Source of the DNA: Pseudoalteromonas piratica
GTDB lineage: Bacteria; Pseudomonadota; Gammaproteobacteria; Enterobacterales; Alteromonadaceae
Direction: 5' to 3'
Assembly (NCBI RefSeq): GCF_000788395.1
Contig: NZ_CP009889.1
Coordinates: forward strand, 434,001 to 498,000
Length of the DNA: 64,000 nt
Each line of letters starts with the position of its first letter. Positions within the stretch are counted from its first letter, which is position 1. Positions 1-8,851 of this stretch are shown here, piece after piece. Under the pieces are notes generated by a model. It saw nothing but the letters and a program-made list of their open reading frames with translations, made no database searches and had not been told where the DNA came from. The position numbers were made by a program, and so were the translations under genes.

Positions 1-2
1 CG

Positions 3-560
3 GCCGTAACACAATTCATTGAGCGCCTTGAGGGTAATTATGGTTATTTAGTGAATGCAGCTGGGTATTTTAGCCCTAAACCTTTTTTAGCACACTCAAT
101 TGCGGATTATGAAAAGTATCACGCCCTGAATAAAGCAACATTTATGCTGACACAAGCGGTTGCTAAGGGCATGATTTCATTAGGTGGAGGCAGCATTGTT
201 AACATTGGTTCGATGTGGGCAAAACAGGCAATTGCCGCAACGCCTTCATCAGCTTATTCTATGGCGAAAGCTGGGCTGCATGCATTAACGCAACACCTAG
301 CAATGGAATTAGCAGCGCACAATATTCGTGTCAATGCAGTTTCACCAGCCGTTGTGAATACACCCATTTATCAGCATTTCATTGAAAAGGATGAGGTTGA
401 TACTGTACTTAAAAGCTTTGATGATTTTCACCCGATTGGTCGAGTTGGGTCGCCAAAGGATGTTGCTAATAGCATCACCTTTTTATTGTCAGAACAAGCA
501 AGCTGGGTAACGGGTGCAATTTGGGATGTTGATGGCGGCGTGATAGCAGGTCGAAATTAA
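3..560 (+). CDS. SDR-family oxidoreductase (5' end outside the window)
   Basis: Short-chain dehydrogenase/reductase, an NAD(P)H-dependent cytosolic oxidoreductase. The reading frame is open from the window edge; a GTG at 51 is internal, because the codons before it (ending GYLVNAAG) give the usual SDR strand with a variant of the NNAG motif. Also visible are the serine strand ([10 protein letters not shown]), the YSMAK active-site Tyr/Lys pair, the [15 protein letters not shown] segment after it, and the C-terminal [13 protein letters not shown] end typical of classical SDRs. The Rossmann TGxxxGxG part lies outside the window. The substrate cannot be told. It is followed at 42 bp by a bicupin gene on the same strand, with a small hairpin between them, so partial co-transcription is possible. 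Confidence 0.9.
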   Translation, partial: AVTQFIERLEGNYGYLVNAAGYFSPKPFLAHSIADYEKYHALNKATFMLTQAVAKGMISLGGGSIVNIGSMWAKQAIAATPSSAYSMAKAGLHALTQHLAMELAAHNIRVNAVSPAVVNTPIYQHFIEKDEVDTVLKSFDDFHPIGRVGSPKDVANSITFLLSEQASWVTGAIWDVDGGVIAGRN

Positions 561-569
561 GGCATACAC

Positions 570-590
570 GCGCCTAGTGTTAGGCGCTTT
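570..590 (+). terminator. Small GC-rich hairpin between SDR and cupin genes
   Basis: GCGCCTA (570-576) pairs perfectly with TAGGCGC (581-587) around a GTGT loop, followed by only three T. It could be a weak terminator or a processing or attenuation hairpin between the two genes. Confidence 0.45.
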
Positions 591-601
591 GGGGTAATTT
601 A

Positions 602-1255
602 ATGATTAATATGAATTTTGCACAAAGGGTTGTGATAAATACATCCGAGCTTGACTGGGTTTCGAGCCCTGCTAATGGCGTACTAAGAAAACCATTAGAA
701 CGCGAAGCGAAAGAGTCAGGTCACACGACAAGTGTTGTTCAGTACGGCCCAAATACGGCGTTTGCAACACACCCACACCCCAAAGGCGAAGAGATTTTTG
801 TGTTAGAAGGTGTTTTTTCGGATGAGCATGGTGATTACCCTGCGGGCACTTACTTACGCAACCCACCAGGTAGTTCTCACGCGCCCTTTAGCAAAGACGG
901 TTGTATTATTTTGGTAAAACTCAATCAATTCTCTCCAGGGGATACTGAGTTGGTCAGAATAAATACGCGTGAGGCCAATTGGCTTGCGGGACATGGTGGA
1001 TTAGAAGTGATGCCGCTTCATGATTTTGAGCATGAACATGTGGCGCTGGTGAAATGGCCTAAAGGTGAGGTTTTCCAACCCCATGCTCATTTTGGTGGGG
1101 AGGAAATATTTGTGTTATCGGGAGAATTTATTGATGAACTTGGCAGGTATCCGAAAGGAACTTGGCTAAGAAGTCCACATATGAGCAAACATCATCCTTA
1201 TGTTGAACAGGAAACCGTAATCCTAGTTAAAACGGGACACCTACCGATTGCCTGA
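602..1255 (+). CDS. Bicupin protein, ChrR-like cupin family
   Basis: About 217 residues made of two tandem cupin repeats. Each has a histidine-rich first motif (THPHPKGEEIFVLEG and PHAHFGGEEIFVLSG), a GxYPxGTxLRxP segment and a closing histidine (SSHAPF, SKHHPY), so each half can probably bind a metal. The arrangement resembles the cupin_7 domain found at the C-terminus of ChrR-type anti-sigma factors and in stand-alone dioxygenase-like cupins. The N-terminal zinc-binding anti-sigma domain of ChrR is absent, so an anti-sigma role is not supported. A GGGG run about 8 bp before ATG 602 serves as ribosome binding site. The substrate is unknown. Confidence 0.8.
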   Translation: MINMNFAQRVVINTSELDWVSSPANGVLRKPLEREAKESGHTTSVVQYGPNTAFATHPHPKGEEIFVLEGVFSDEHGDYPAGTYLRNPPGSSHAPFSKDGCIILVKLNQFSPGDTELVRINTREANWLAGHGGLEVMPLHDFEHEHVALVKWPKGEVFQPHAHFGGEEIFVLSGEFIDELGRYPKGTWLRSPHMSKHHPYVEQETVILVKTGHLPIA

Positions 1256-1272
1256 AGTTTTATACTGAAAAC

Positions 1273-1310
1273 AAAACGGTTACCTATAAATACAAAGGTA
1301 ACCGTTTTTA
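1273..1310. terminator. Bidirectional rho-independent terminator
   Basis: A perfect 12-bp stem, AAAACGGTTACC (1273-1284) with GGTAACCGTTTT (1297-1308), has A/T runs on both sides. It lies between the convergent bicupin gene and the metalloprotease gene and can serve both. Confidence 0.85.
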
Positions 1311-1376
1311 GTTATGATTTATAAAAGCTATTTACAGCTCACTTGGCCTTTTTATGCGTAAAGTGAGCGCAAATCA

Positions 1377-4300
1377 TTACTGACAGCTTGGCGCATCGTA
1401 TTCTACTTTTATCGTAGCACCTTCTGCGCCGCCTGTGACTTTCATATATGACCAGTATTCAGTCCCCGCTGCAGTACTAAAACACAACGATGTTTCACCA
1501 CTTGCAGCTCCTTGGTTATCACTTTCGCTTGGCCAGCCACCATTTTTATAGAACACATTGAGCGTGCCGGTACCATGGCCTGCTGTGATGGTTACTGTAT
1601 TGTGGCTACTGGCATCTGCGAGACTAAACCACATGGTGCTATTGGCACCTAAACAGGTTGCCTTGCCATTTTCTAAGCGACCTGATGTTACTGGTGACTG
1701 TACTGCACATGCGTTGTCTAAAATTGGCGTAACAGGTTCTGAAATTGATACTGTGTAGTCTTCCACTTCACCATCACCAATAGCGCCGCAGGCAGATGTG
1801 GCTGCACCATTATATTTCATAATGACACGCATGCGCGTGGTGATGCCACTTGCACTAGCAGGGATTGCTAGATCACTGCTTACTGTGTTTTTGCCAGACA
1901 GATTGGCGATGACTTGTTCGGATTGTTCAAACGTACCATTTTGGTTGAAATCAATATAGGCAGTCCAATGCTCAGTGTAATTGCCGCCAGCTGTTAGCGA
2001 AACCGAGTTATTGCCGACGCTCAGAGGCATGGAGATACCTGTGAAATCGCCATATCCCTCTTTTGCACTACTGTGCGTTGTGCCTGCTAAGGTGATTGAT
2101 TCAATCCATTCATAATTGGTATTACCCGATGCATCGCAATAGCCTATATCAGTGATAATTGCAGACGTAGTTGCGCTGGTGGATTCACCTAAATTATCTG
2201 TTGCGGTTAGGGTAACTGTGTAGTTGCCAATCTGCGAATAGGTATGGGTAATTGTTTCGCCTGTTTTGGTGGTGCCATCACCTAATTGCCACTCAAAGCG
2301 CGTAATTTCTCCATCATCTGAAGAGCCAGTAGCAGAGAAAGTGACAGATTCACCAAGCTGTGCGGTGACTGAATCAGAAATCACTACGATAGGTGCTTTG
2401 TTGGTGTCGTTAATTGTTACCCTAGTAGTATCGCTTGCAGTATTGCCGTCGTTATCTGTTACGGTCAGAGTCACGGTGTATTCACCGACTTGCGCATAAG
2501 TATGATTTACTGTGTCACCAGTTGCTTGGTTACCGTCTCCTAAATCCCATTGATAGCTGACAATAGTGCCGTCACTGTCACTGGAACCATTACTAATTAG
2601 GGTTACACTTTCACCAATTTGTGCGCTGTAGGCACCGTTCGCTTCAGCGATAGGTAAAGTTGCGTTGGTAGCGCGCTCATAATATGCACGTAAGGTTACG
2701 CCGCTATAATCCAAGAAGGGATCTATCATCACATTAAGTGTGCCACCGCCAGCTGGCAGCTCGCAATATTCACTGTGTCTGGGTGCGCTAAAAGGACCAC
2801 AGTCAAAGGTACTGGTTGTTGGTATTGCATCAACACTTACGTACATATCAGGATCGCCCTGATAGCCGCCAGGTAATACTACAACGGTACGAATTGCATC
2901 GTCTGGAATGGTAAACTGATATTCCTTAACCGCATCCCCTTTATTCGCTGAGAGGTTCGTTTCTTCTGTTAAAAATATACGTTCGCAGTTATTGCAAAGG
3001 GTTGCGTCATCTACTGCAATAACCTGTAAACGTGCATTAGTGTATGCAGTGAACGCATCAACCGTGCTGTGGTAAGTCGCATTAATTGATGGCGCTGACA
3101 CAGTGACTAACTCTGGTACGCCCGCTGATTTAAATGAAATAAAATCGGCATTCCACTTATCACCATTTTTTGTTGGTGCACTTCCACGAGATACATATAA
3201 ATCAGGATCTTCTGTGTACCCGTCTAAGTAAAAAGCGACGGCTTCTGTGCCTTGGGGAATGGTCACTTCAAAATTATCTGACTCACCTTTGTTGGCTGAC
3301 AAGTTGTTAAATGACTCTAGAGTGTTACCTTCTGGTGCAATATCTAAACCACTGCCATCCCAGTAATGGTCTGCGTCAGAGGTGTATTCTTCAAGGCCTG
3401 TTGCGATAAGGTTTTCATTACTCCATAGGCTTTTTCGTGCCGGCCCATGCAGTGCAGCTGTCATGCGCTGAACTTGCCCTTTAGTGAACATGGCGTAGTT
3501 GTCAGAATAGTGCATGAAGTTTTCGGTATTTGTCTTTTGACCTAAACAGTTAAGAGCATTGTTTTGTAAAATGCTGCTACTCATTTGTGGCGTATCACAG
3601 TTGTTGTCGCCGGTTGCGGCACAAAATGCTTCTTGATGCACAGAACACACATCACCATCAAAAGTGTGTGGTAAATTGAGCCAGTGGCCAAATTCGTGGG
3701 TTAATACTGAGCGAAAGTTTTCGCCTGTGTTGCTGCCAAGATAATTACCATTATAAACAACACGTGCCAGGCCGTTTTCAGACATCGACAAGCTTGGGTA
3801 CCAGGCGACACCTGAACTTGTTGTGCCGCCGTCTGCATAGAGATCTTGCTGGATATAAATGTTCATGTATTTGAAATTATCCCACGCATCGGCCGCAATT
3901 TGGTCGTCGACACCTGAGCCATTGCCATATCCAGATTTATTTGCGTAGCGAACAATACCGTTTGTTGCATTACCATTTGGATCTTTTTTGGCAAGCACAA
4001 ACTCAATGTTCAGATTTTCTCTAATTGCTTGGAAAAGCGGGTCGATAGGCCCATCTTGCGTGTTTGTGCCTAAAAAATCTTCATTACTTTTATTGAGCGC
4101 ATCAATGATTTTTTCTTCGGTTAAACAATTACTGGTTTCATCGGAACAATTATAGGTATCGCCATAAACATGAACCACCACAGGAATATAATAGCGGCCT
4201 GGAACGCCATTTCCTGCAGCCACAACCGAAGCGAGGTCTTGATCAACAGCACTTGGGTGTAACTGTTTTAGCTGCGCGAAAGTCACATATTGCTCTTTGT

Positions 4301-4493
4301 TTAGTTTTTGCAGTGCACGCCAGTCTTGGTGGTTATCGTCGGTGCCACAGATATGGGCAGCTGTTTTTTTATTATCAAATAAGAGTTGTTGTGCTTGTGT
4401 TGAAGGCAGTTGAATTGTGCCAGCAAAAGCGGCACTTGTGGGTAAAGTGAGCGCTAACGACAATAACGCCATACATTTATTTTTATTAAACAT
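1377..4493 (-). CDS. Secreted M43 (pappalysin/cytophagalysin-type) zinc metalloprotease with PPC, PKD and GEVED domains
   Basis: Exported protease of about 1038 residues. A Sec signal peptide ends near AAFAG (residue 25). The M43 catalytic domain carries HEFGHWLNLPH (zinc ligands His266, His270, His276; general base Glu267) and a Met-turn in NFMHYSD followed by MFTKGQVQRM, diagnostic of the pappalysin family. The usual Gly of HExxHxxGxxH is Asn273. After it come two pre-peptidase C-terminal (PPC) domains (roughly 390-610), two PKD domains (roughly 615-785), a GEVED domain ending in GDGEVEDYTV (roughly 790-925) and a last PPC-like domain. It probably degrades extracellular proteins, with the accessory domains helping secretion or substrate binding. 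AAGGGA before ATG 4493 is a reasonable ribosome binding site. Confidence 0.92.
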   Translation of the reverse strand: MFNKNKCMALLSLALTLPTSAAFAGTIQLPSTQAQQLLFDNKKTAAHICGTDDNHQDWRALQKLNKEQYVTFAQLKQLHPSAVDQDLASVVAAGNGVPGRYYIPVVVHVYGDTYNCSDETSNCLTEEKIIDALNKSNEDFLGTNTQDGPIDPLFQAIRENLNIEFVLAKKDPNGNATNGIVRYANKSGYGNGSGVDDQIAADAWDNFKYMNIYIQQDLYADGGTTSSGVAWYPSLSMSENGLARVVYNGNYLGSNTGENFRSVLTHEFGHWLNLPHTFDGDVCSVHQEAFCAATGDNNCDTPQMSSSILQNNALNCLGQKTNTENFMHYSDNYAMFTKGQVQRMTAALHGPARKSLWSNENLIATGLEEYTSDADHYWDGSGLDIAPEGNTLESFNNLSANKGESDNFEVTIPQGTEAVAFYLDGYTEDPDLYVSRGSAPTKNGDKWNADFISFKSAGVPELVTVSAPSINATYHSTVDAFTAYTNARLQVIAVDDATLCNNCERIFLTEETNLSANKGDAVKEYQFTIPDDAIRTVVVLPGGYQGDPDMYVSVDAIPTTSTFDCGPFSAPRHSEYCELPAGGGTLNVMIDPFLDYSGVTLRAYYERATNATLPIAEANGAYSAQIGESVTLISNGSSDSDGTIVSYQWDLGDGNQATGDTVNHTYAQVGEYTVTLTVTDNDGNTASDTTRVTINDTNKAPIVVISDSVTAQLGESVTFSATGSSDDGEITRFEWQLGDGTTKTGETITHTYSQIGNYTVTLTATDNLGESTSATTSAIITDIGYCDASGNTNYEWIESITLAGTTHSSAKEGYGDFTGISMPLSVGNNSVSLTAGGNYTEHWTAYIDFNQNGTFEQSEQVIANLSGKNTVSSDLAIPASASGITTRMRVIMKYNGAATSACGAIGDGEVEDYTVSISEPVTPILDNACAVQSPVTSGRLENGKATCLGANSTMWFSLADASSHNTVTITAGHGTGTLNVFYKNGGWPSESDNQGAASGETSLCFSTAAGTEYWSYMKVTGGAEGATIKVEYDAPSCQ

Positions 4494-4873
4494 TTGATTT
4501 CCCTTGCACTCTATCTTGAGTACTTATTCGTTGCTTTTAAAGAATGTATTAACCTGAATTCATAAAATCCCTACTGCATTGATTAATCACTATCCAATTG
4601 ATTTGCGTGTATACAATATACATAAAATGTATCAATTAAAAGGTTGTTTTCAAAATTTTTACATAAAATATACAAAGTAATGAGTTCTATCGTATTAATT
4701 TAGCTTGGTCTTAGCGCACATTTTGATGCTGTCTGCTAAATAATTTATGCATGAAAATTGTGCTAGCTGGATATGTCTAAGCAATATGCCTATTTAGTTA
4801 ATTAAGTTTGTTGCTATCTGGTAAGACCACTTGTAGTCTATAAAGTATGAAATTTTTTTAAGTTGCATAACCC
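4494..4873. other. Intergenic region between divergent protease and hydrolase genes
   Basis: This is 380 bp of AT-rich sequence without a credible gene. It must hold promoters for both neighbours, but I could not fix -35/-10 pairs. It contains the perfect inverted repeat TGTATA-CAA-TATACA at 4608-4622, a possible operator. Confidence 0.5.
4608..4622. promoter_or_regulatory. 15-bp palindrome, possible operator
   Basis: TGTATA (4608-4613) and TATACA (4617-4622) are exact inverted repeats around CAA. The site is 115 bp before the protease start and 252 bp before the hydrolase start. No regulator is known from the sequence. In AT-rich DNA such a repeat could arise by chance. Confidence 0.3.
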
Positions 4874-5737
4874 ATGGCGAACTTTGTTAAACAAGAAATT
4901 AAAATTAGTTGTGAAGATAATTATGTTTTAGCCGCAACGGCTTATTTACCCGATAAGGTAAAAGCGGCGGTTGTTATTGGGCCAGCGACGGGCATAAAAC
5001 GTCAGTTTTATAATGCGTTTGCAGAATATTTAGCAAGCAATGATTTTGGCGTTTTAACTTACGATAATCGCGGTATTGGGCAATCAATTGATGGCGATAT
5101 TGCGACGCATACTGCGAGCTTGCAATGTTGGGGGCAATTAGATAAGCCCGCCGCCATCTCCAGTTTAAAGCAGTTATTCCCAAATACTTCATATCATTTA
5201 GTGGGCCATAGCGCGGGTGGTCAGCTTATAGGCCTTGCCAAAAATGCGACCGAATTAAGTTCCATATTTAATTTCGCAAGCTCGTCAGGGCAACTGCGTA
5301 ATATGAAACTGAAAGATCAGTTTAAATCACATTTTTTTATGAATATGTTTATTCCGTTTTCAAACACAGTGTTTGGCTATACAAAATCTCAATGGTTTGG
5401 CATGGGAGAGCCATTGCCAAAACAGGTTGCAAAGCAATGGCAAACCTGGTGTAACGGCAGTGGCTATGTAAAAACCGCATTTAATAAAACGGTTTTCACG
5501 CACTATTACAATGAGCTCACTATGCCTGCGCTATGGGTAAATGCGGTTGATGACTTTATTGCTACTGATGAAAATGTGCGAGATATGATGTCGGTTTCTC
5601 CCAACTTAGCGGCAAAAACACTGACATTGTCGCCTGGTGATCATAATTTAAAAGAAATTGGGCATATGGCTTTTTTTAGTCGACGTGCAAACACATTGTG
5701 GCCAATTGCACTTGATTGGTTGAACTCACACTCTTAG
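4874..5737 (+). CDS. Alpha/beta hydrolase (serine aminopeptidase S33-like)
   Basis: Cytosolic alpha/beta-hydrolase of 287 residues with no signal peptide. The nucleophile elbow is GHSAGG (Ser113). The acid is probably in NAVDDFIA, and the catalytic His in the C-terminal GDHNLKEIGHMAFF. The YDNRGIGQS segment matches the S33/monoacylglycerol-lipase group often annotated as 'predicted alpha/beta hydrolase'. Likely an esterase or lipase; the substrate is unknown. It stands alone, divergent from the secreted protease. Confidence 0.85.
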   Translation: MANFVKQEIKISCEDNYVLAATAYLPDKVKAAVVIGPATGIKRQFYNAFAEYLASNDFGVLTYDNRGIGQSIDGDIATHTASLQCWGQLDKPAAISSLKQLFPNTSYHLVGHSAGGQLIGLAKNATELSSIFNFASSSGQLRNMKLKDQFKSHFFMNMFIPFSNTVFGYTKSQWFGMGEPLPKQVAKQWQTWCNGSGYVKTAFNKTVFTHYYNELTMPALWVNAVDDFIATDENVRDMMSVSPNLAAKTLTLSPGDHNLKEIGHMAFFSRRANTLWPIALDWLNSHS

Positions 5738-5966
5738 CTGTAATTCTTTTGATTCATCCTATTACTACATTTAAGCGTTTCTTATAACGGGTAGGGTAAT
5801 ACTGGCAGAACAAATAAGTTTATTTTCATGTTTAGCAGTGTTATAAAGCAATACATCATTCATCCGGTAGGTAGTTTTTAATAAAAGACGGATGGCTTAT
5901 TAAACATCAATAGTATGCTGTTACCTTAAAATCATGTGAGAATACGCTTTAGCGACAAAGCGACTC

Positions 5967-5998
5967 AAACTGGCATTTAGAGATTTTAATGCCAGTTT
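5967..5998. terminator. Hairpin between convergent hydrolase and LysR genes
   Basis: AAACTGGCATT (5967-5977) and AATGCCAGTTT (5988-5998) form a perfect 11-bp stem with a 10-nt loop, placed 24 bp before the end of the LysR gene. T-runs are short on both strands, so this is a likely but not textbook terminator. Confidence 0.55.
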
Positions 5999-6021
5999 AT
6001 CCTTCTGACTTGCTGCTCTTA

Positions 6022-6903
6022 CTAATTTGGCCATTTAGCGAAATATTCTAATAAGTAATCGATTGCAAGGCGTGCTCTTAGTGGCATAAATTGTTTGTTT
6101 TGATACACAATCCAACTTGTTGCGCCAGTAATGCAATAGGGGGCTAATATTGGCACTAATTTTTTTTGTTTAATTGACTTAGTGAAGGTGCTGTCTGGCA
6201 TGTAGGCTATACCTAAACCCTGTTCACATGCATCAAGCACCACATTTGAATTGTTACTTTGCCAATTACCACTGACTTTAATGCTTTGCTTAATCCCATC
6301 AATATTAAAGGTCCAGTGGTCACTGTTTGCCAAAATGCAGCGATGACTTTTTAATTGATTCGGGTGATTTGGTGTACCGTACTTGGCCAAATAGTCAGGA
6401 CTCGCAACAAGCATCATAGAGCGACTAATGAGTTTTCGCGCGATAAGGTTTGAATCATTTAATTCGCCATAACGAATAGCAAAGTCTATGCCGTCTTCAA
6501 TGAAGTTAACCATGCGACTATTAAAGTCGATATCAATGGAAAGCTCAGGGTGGTCTTTGGCAAACGTCATAAGCGCGGGAGCGACAAAGTTTTCAGCAAA
6601 GCCCCCTGCAGCACTGACTCTAAGTGTTCCGTTTAGTTGATACTGCTGCTGAGTAACTTGTTCATTAGCCTGTTGTAAGCCATTTACTAGATATTTGCAT
6701 TGCTGGTAATAAAACTCACCGTTTTCAGTCAAGCTGATTTGTCGCGTGGTGCGGGCAAGCAATCGGGAGCCTAAGCGTTCTTCTAATCGCGATACTTGTC
6801 GGCTAATGTGGCTGGTGGAACAACCTAACTTTTTAGCCGCGGCTGAAAAACCACCGCTTTCGGCAACGGCAACAAATTCAAATATACCTTCAAAACTGTC
6901 CAT
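6022..6903 (-). CDS. LysR-family transcriptional regulator, divergent from the DJ-1/MDR/GST operon
   Basis: A 293-residue LysR-type regulator. The N-terminal winged helix-turn-helix is in GGFSAAAKKLGCSTSHISRQVSRLEERLG (split: helix turn around residues 17-45), followed by RLLARTTRQISLTENG. The rest is the substrate-binding-like effector domain. It reads away from the PfpI-MDR-GST operon and is separated from it by 175 bp, the classic layout in which a LysR protein controls its divergent neighbour. The inducer is likely an electrophile or quinone-like compound, inferred only from the target genes. Confidence 0.92.
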   Translation of the reverse strand: MDSFEGIFEFVAVAESGGFSAAAKKLGCSTSHISRQVSRLEERLGSRLLARTTRQISLTENGEFYYQQCKYLVNGLQQANEQVTQQQYQLNGTLRVSAAGGFAENFVAPALMTFAKDHPELSIDIDFNSRMVNFIEDGIDFAIRYGELNDSNLIARKLISRSMMLVASPDYLAKYGTPNHPNQLKSHRCILANSDHWTFNIDGIKQSIKVSGNWQSNNSNVVLDACEQGLGIAYMPDSTFTKSIKQKKLVPILAPYCITGATSWIVYQNKQFMPLRARLAIDYLLEYFAKWPN

Positions 6904-6975
6904 ATAACGACTCCATTATAACAACCCGCTTTGTGTTAACGTTTTTTATGATAAAGCACACATTTGCGTTGATTG

Positions 6976-6989
6976 TTGCTAAATAGCAA
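6976..6989. promoter_or_regulatory. Candidate LysR operator
   Basis: Perfect 6-2-6 inverted repeat TTGCTA-AA-TAGCAA in the space between the divergent LysR and PfpI genes, 73 bp from the LysR start and 90 bp from the operon start. It contains a T-N11-A core as expected for LysR boxes (T6977 and A6989, for example). The assignment is by position and symmetry only. Confidence 0.45.
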
Positions 6990-7078
6990 AAGAGTTTAAC
7001 TGATTTAGGTAATTATCATTGAAATAGAAACAATATAAAGTGGTTTTAACTGATTAAAACGCAATAAAGGTATTTATT

Positions 7079-7753
7079 ATGAAAAAAGTACTTATTCCAG
7101 TAACAAATCACGCAACCCTGGGTGAAACCGACCAAGCAAATGGCACCTATGCGCCAGAGCTGACGCATGTTGTTCACGTATTAAACGACAACGGAATTGC
7201 GTTTGATATTGTATCGATTAGTGGTGGTAAGGCACCGCTTTATGGCACAGATATCGAGGGCGATGATGTGAATAACCAAGTACTTGGTGATGCGTCATTC
7301 CAAACGCAGATCAACAATACGGTGCCTGTATCACAAGTTAATATTGATAATTACGATGCAATTTTCTACCCAGGTGGCTTTGGGTTGCTGTCTGATTTAG
7401 CGAGCAATGAAGAAGTTGCGAGTATGGCGGCTAAACATTATGAAGCAGGTGGCATTATTGCTGCAGTATGTCACGGTCCTGCGGCATTGTTACCTATCAC
7501 ATTGAGTAACGGTGAACCATTAATTGCGAGCAAACAAGTAACAGCGTTTACCCGTGAAGAAGAGGTCGATTTTGGCACCATCAATGATATTCCGTTCCTA
7601 CTTGAAGAAGCCTTAACACGTAAAGCCGCGCAATATAGCAAAGTTCAGCCTTGGGGTGAGTTTGTAATTGAAGATGAGCGTGTAATTACTGGGCAAAACC
7701 CAGCAAGCGCACATGCTGTTGGTGAGTTTTTGGCAAAGCTATTGGCAGAATAA
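7079..7753 (+). CDS. DJ-1/PfpI-family protein (type 1 glutamine amidotransferase-like, Hsp31-like)
   Basis: 224 residues. The nucleophile elbow AAVCHGPAAL gives Cys131-His132, and Glu27 in YAPEL lies at the conserved acidic position of the DJ-1 superfamily. The family includes Hsp31-type glyoxalase III, deglycase-like and chaperone enzymes that handle methylglyoxal and related carbonyls; the length fits the Hsp31-like group. First gene of an operon, followed at 35 bp by an MDR reductase and then a GST. The context supports a role in reactive carbonyl defence. An AAAGG motif lies about 9 bp before ATG 7079. Confidence 0.87.
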   Translation: MKKVLIPVTNHATLGETDQANGTYAPELTHVVHVLNDNGIAFDIVSISGGKAPLYGTDIEGDDVNNQVLGDASFQTQINNTVPVSQVNIDNYDAIFYPGGFGLLSDLASNEEVASMAAKHYEAGGIIAAVCHGPAALLPITLSNGEPLIASKQVTAFTREEEVDFGTINDIPFLLEEALTRKAAQYSKVQPWGEFVIEDERVITGQNPASAHAVGEFLAKLLAE

Positions 7754-7788
7754 TTGGCTAATACCCTGTTCAACAAGAAGGATTTAAT

Positions 7789-8838
7789 ATGAAGCAAAAT
7801 CGTACAGTAAACCGCCAAATTACTTTAGCGTCGCGCCCCCATGGCGCACCAATACCCGCGAATTTTAATTTAGTAGAAAGCAGCCTACCGATTATTGGTG
7901 ACAATGAAATGTTGCTTCGTACCATCTATTTATCGCTTGATCCCTATATGCGCGGGCGAATGAATGACGCAAAGTCTTACGCAGATCCCGTGGCGATTAA
8001 CGAGGTTATGGTAGGCGGCAGTATTTGTCGCGTCGAAGCATCTAATCTCGAGGGATTTGAAAAAGGTGATTTGGTTGTCGCATTTGGTGGTTGGCAAGAT
8101 TACAGCATTTCAAATGGCGAGGGCGTAATCAAGTTAGATAGCGCAATGGCCAATCCATCTTATGGGTTAGGTGTTCTGGGTATGCCAGGGTTAACCGCGT
8201 ATATGGGGTTAATGGACATAGGCGCACCAAAGGCTGGAGAAACCCTAGTTGTTGCGGCGGCAACAGGGGCAGTAGGTAGTCTTGTTGGTCAAATTGGTAA
8301 GCTGCAAGGCTGCAAAGTGGTTGGTATCGCAGGTAGCAAAGAAAAATGTGATTACGCTGTAAACGAGTTAGGCTTTGATGCCTGTTTAAACCACAATGAT
8401 GCGGATTTAGTTGAACAACTGGCAACAGTGTGCGATTCGGGTATTGATATTTATTATGAAAATGTAGGCGGAAAAGTGTTTGATGCCGTACTACCTCTTT
8501 TAAATAGCAAAGCACGTATTCCATTGTGTGGCTTAATTGCGCAATACAACGCAACGGATTTACCACCTGGCCCAGACCGCCTTGGTTTATTAATGGGCAA
8601 TTTGCTTGTTAAGCGCATAAAAATGCAAGGCTTTATTGTATTTGATGACTACGGTCATCGCTATGGCGAATTTCAACAAGCCATGGTGCCATGGCTCGTA
8701 TCAGGGCAAATCAAATATAAAGAAGACAAAGTAGTCGGTCTTGAAAATGCGGTGTCGGCATTTATCGGCTTATTGCAGGGCGAGAACTTTGGCAAATTGG
8801 TTGTGCAGGTTGGCCCAGAACACTTGGATACAGAATAA
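7789..8838 (+). CDS. Zinc-independent NADP-dependent MDR oxidoreductase (2-alkenal/leukotriene B4 dehydrogenase type, CurA-like)
   Basis: 349 residues of the medium-chain dehydrogenase family. The conserved SLDPYMRGRM block near residue 45 is the signature of the prostaglandin reductase/CurA subgroup; the NADPH-binding AAATGAVGSLVGQ glycine motif follows near residue 158, then YYENVGGKVFDAVL and RIPLCGLIAQYN. No zinc ligands are seen. Members reduce alpha,beta-unsaturated aldehydes and ketones with NADPH. AAGAAGGA lies just before ATG 7789. It sits between PfpI and GST, so the three enzymes plausibly act on electrophilic carbonyls. Confidence 0.9.
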   Translation: MKQNRTVNRQITLASRPHGAPIPANFNLVESSLPIIGDNEMLLRTIYLSLDPYMRGRMNDAKSYADPVAINEVMVGGSICRVEASNLEGFEKGDLVVAFGGWQDYSISNGEGVIKLDSAMANPSYGLGVLGMPGLTAYMGLMDIGAPKAGETLVVAAATGAVGSLVGQIGKLQGCKVVGIAGSKEKCDYAVNELGFDACLNHNDADLVEQLATVCDSGIDIYYENVGGKVFDAVLPLLNSKARIPLCGLIAQYNATDLPPGPDRLGLLMGNLLVKRIKMQGFIVFDDYGHRYGEFQQAMVPWLVSGQIKYKEDKVVGLENAVSAFIGLLQGENFGKLVVQVGPEHLDTE

Positions 8839-8851
8839 ATAGGAGTTGCTT

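Noticed and set aside
602..1255. ChrR-type anti-sigma factor
   Set aside because: Only the cupin part is present, twice; the zinc-binding anti-sigma domain is missing and no ECF gene is adjacent.
8129..8566. 145-codon minus-strand frame inside the MDR reductase gene
   Set aside because: Fully antisense to a clear, well-conserved gene; its composition is that of a shadow frame.
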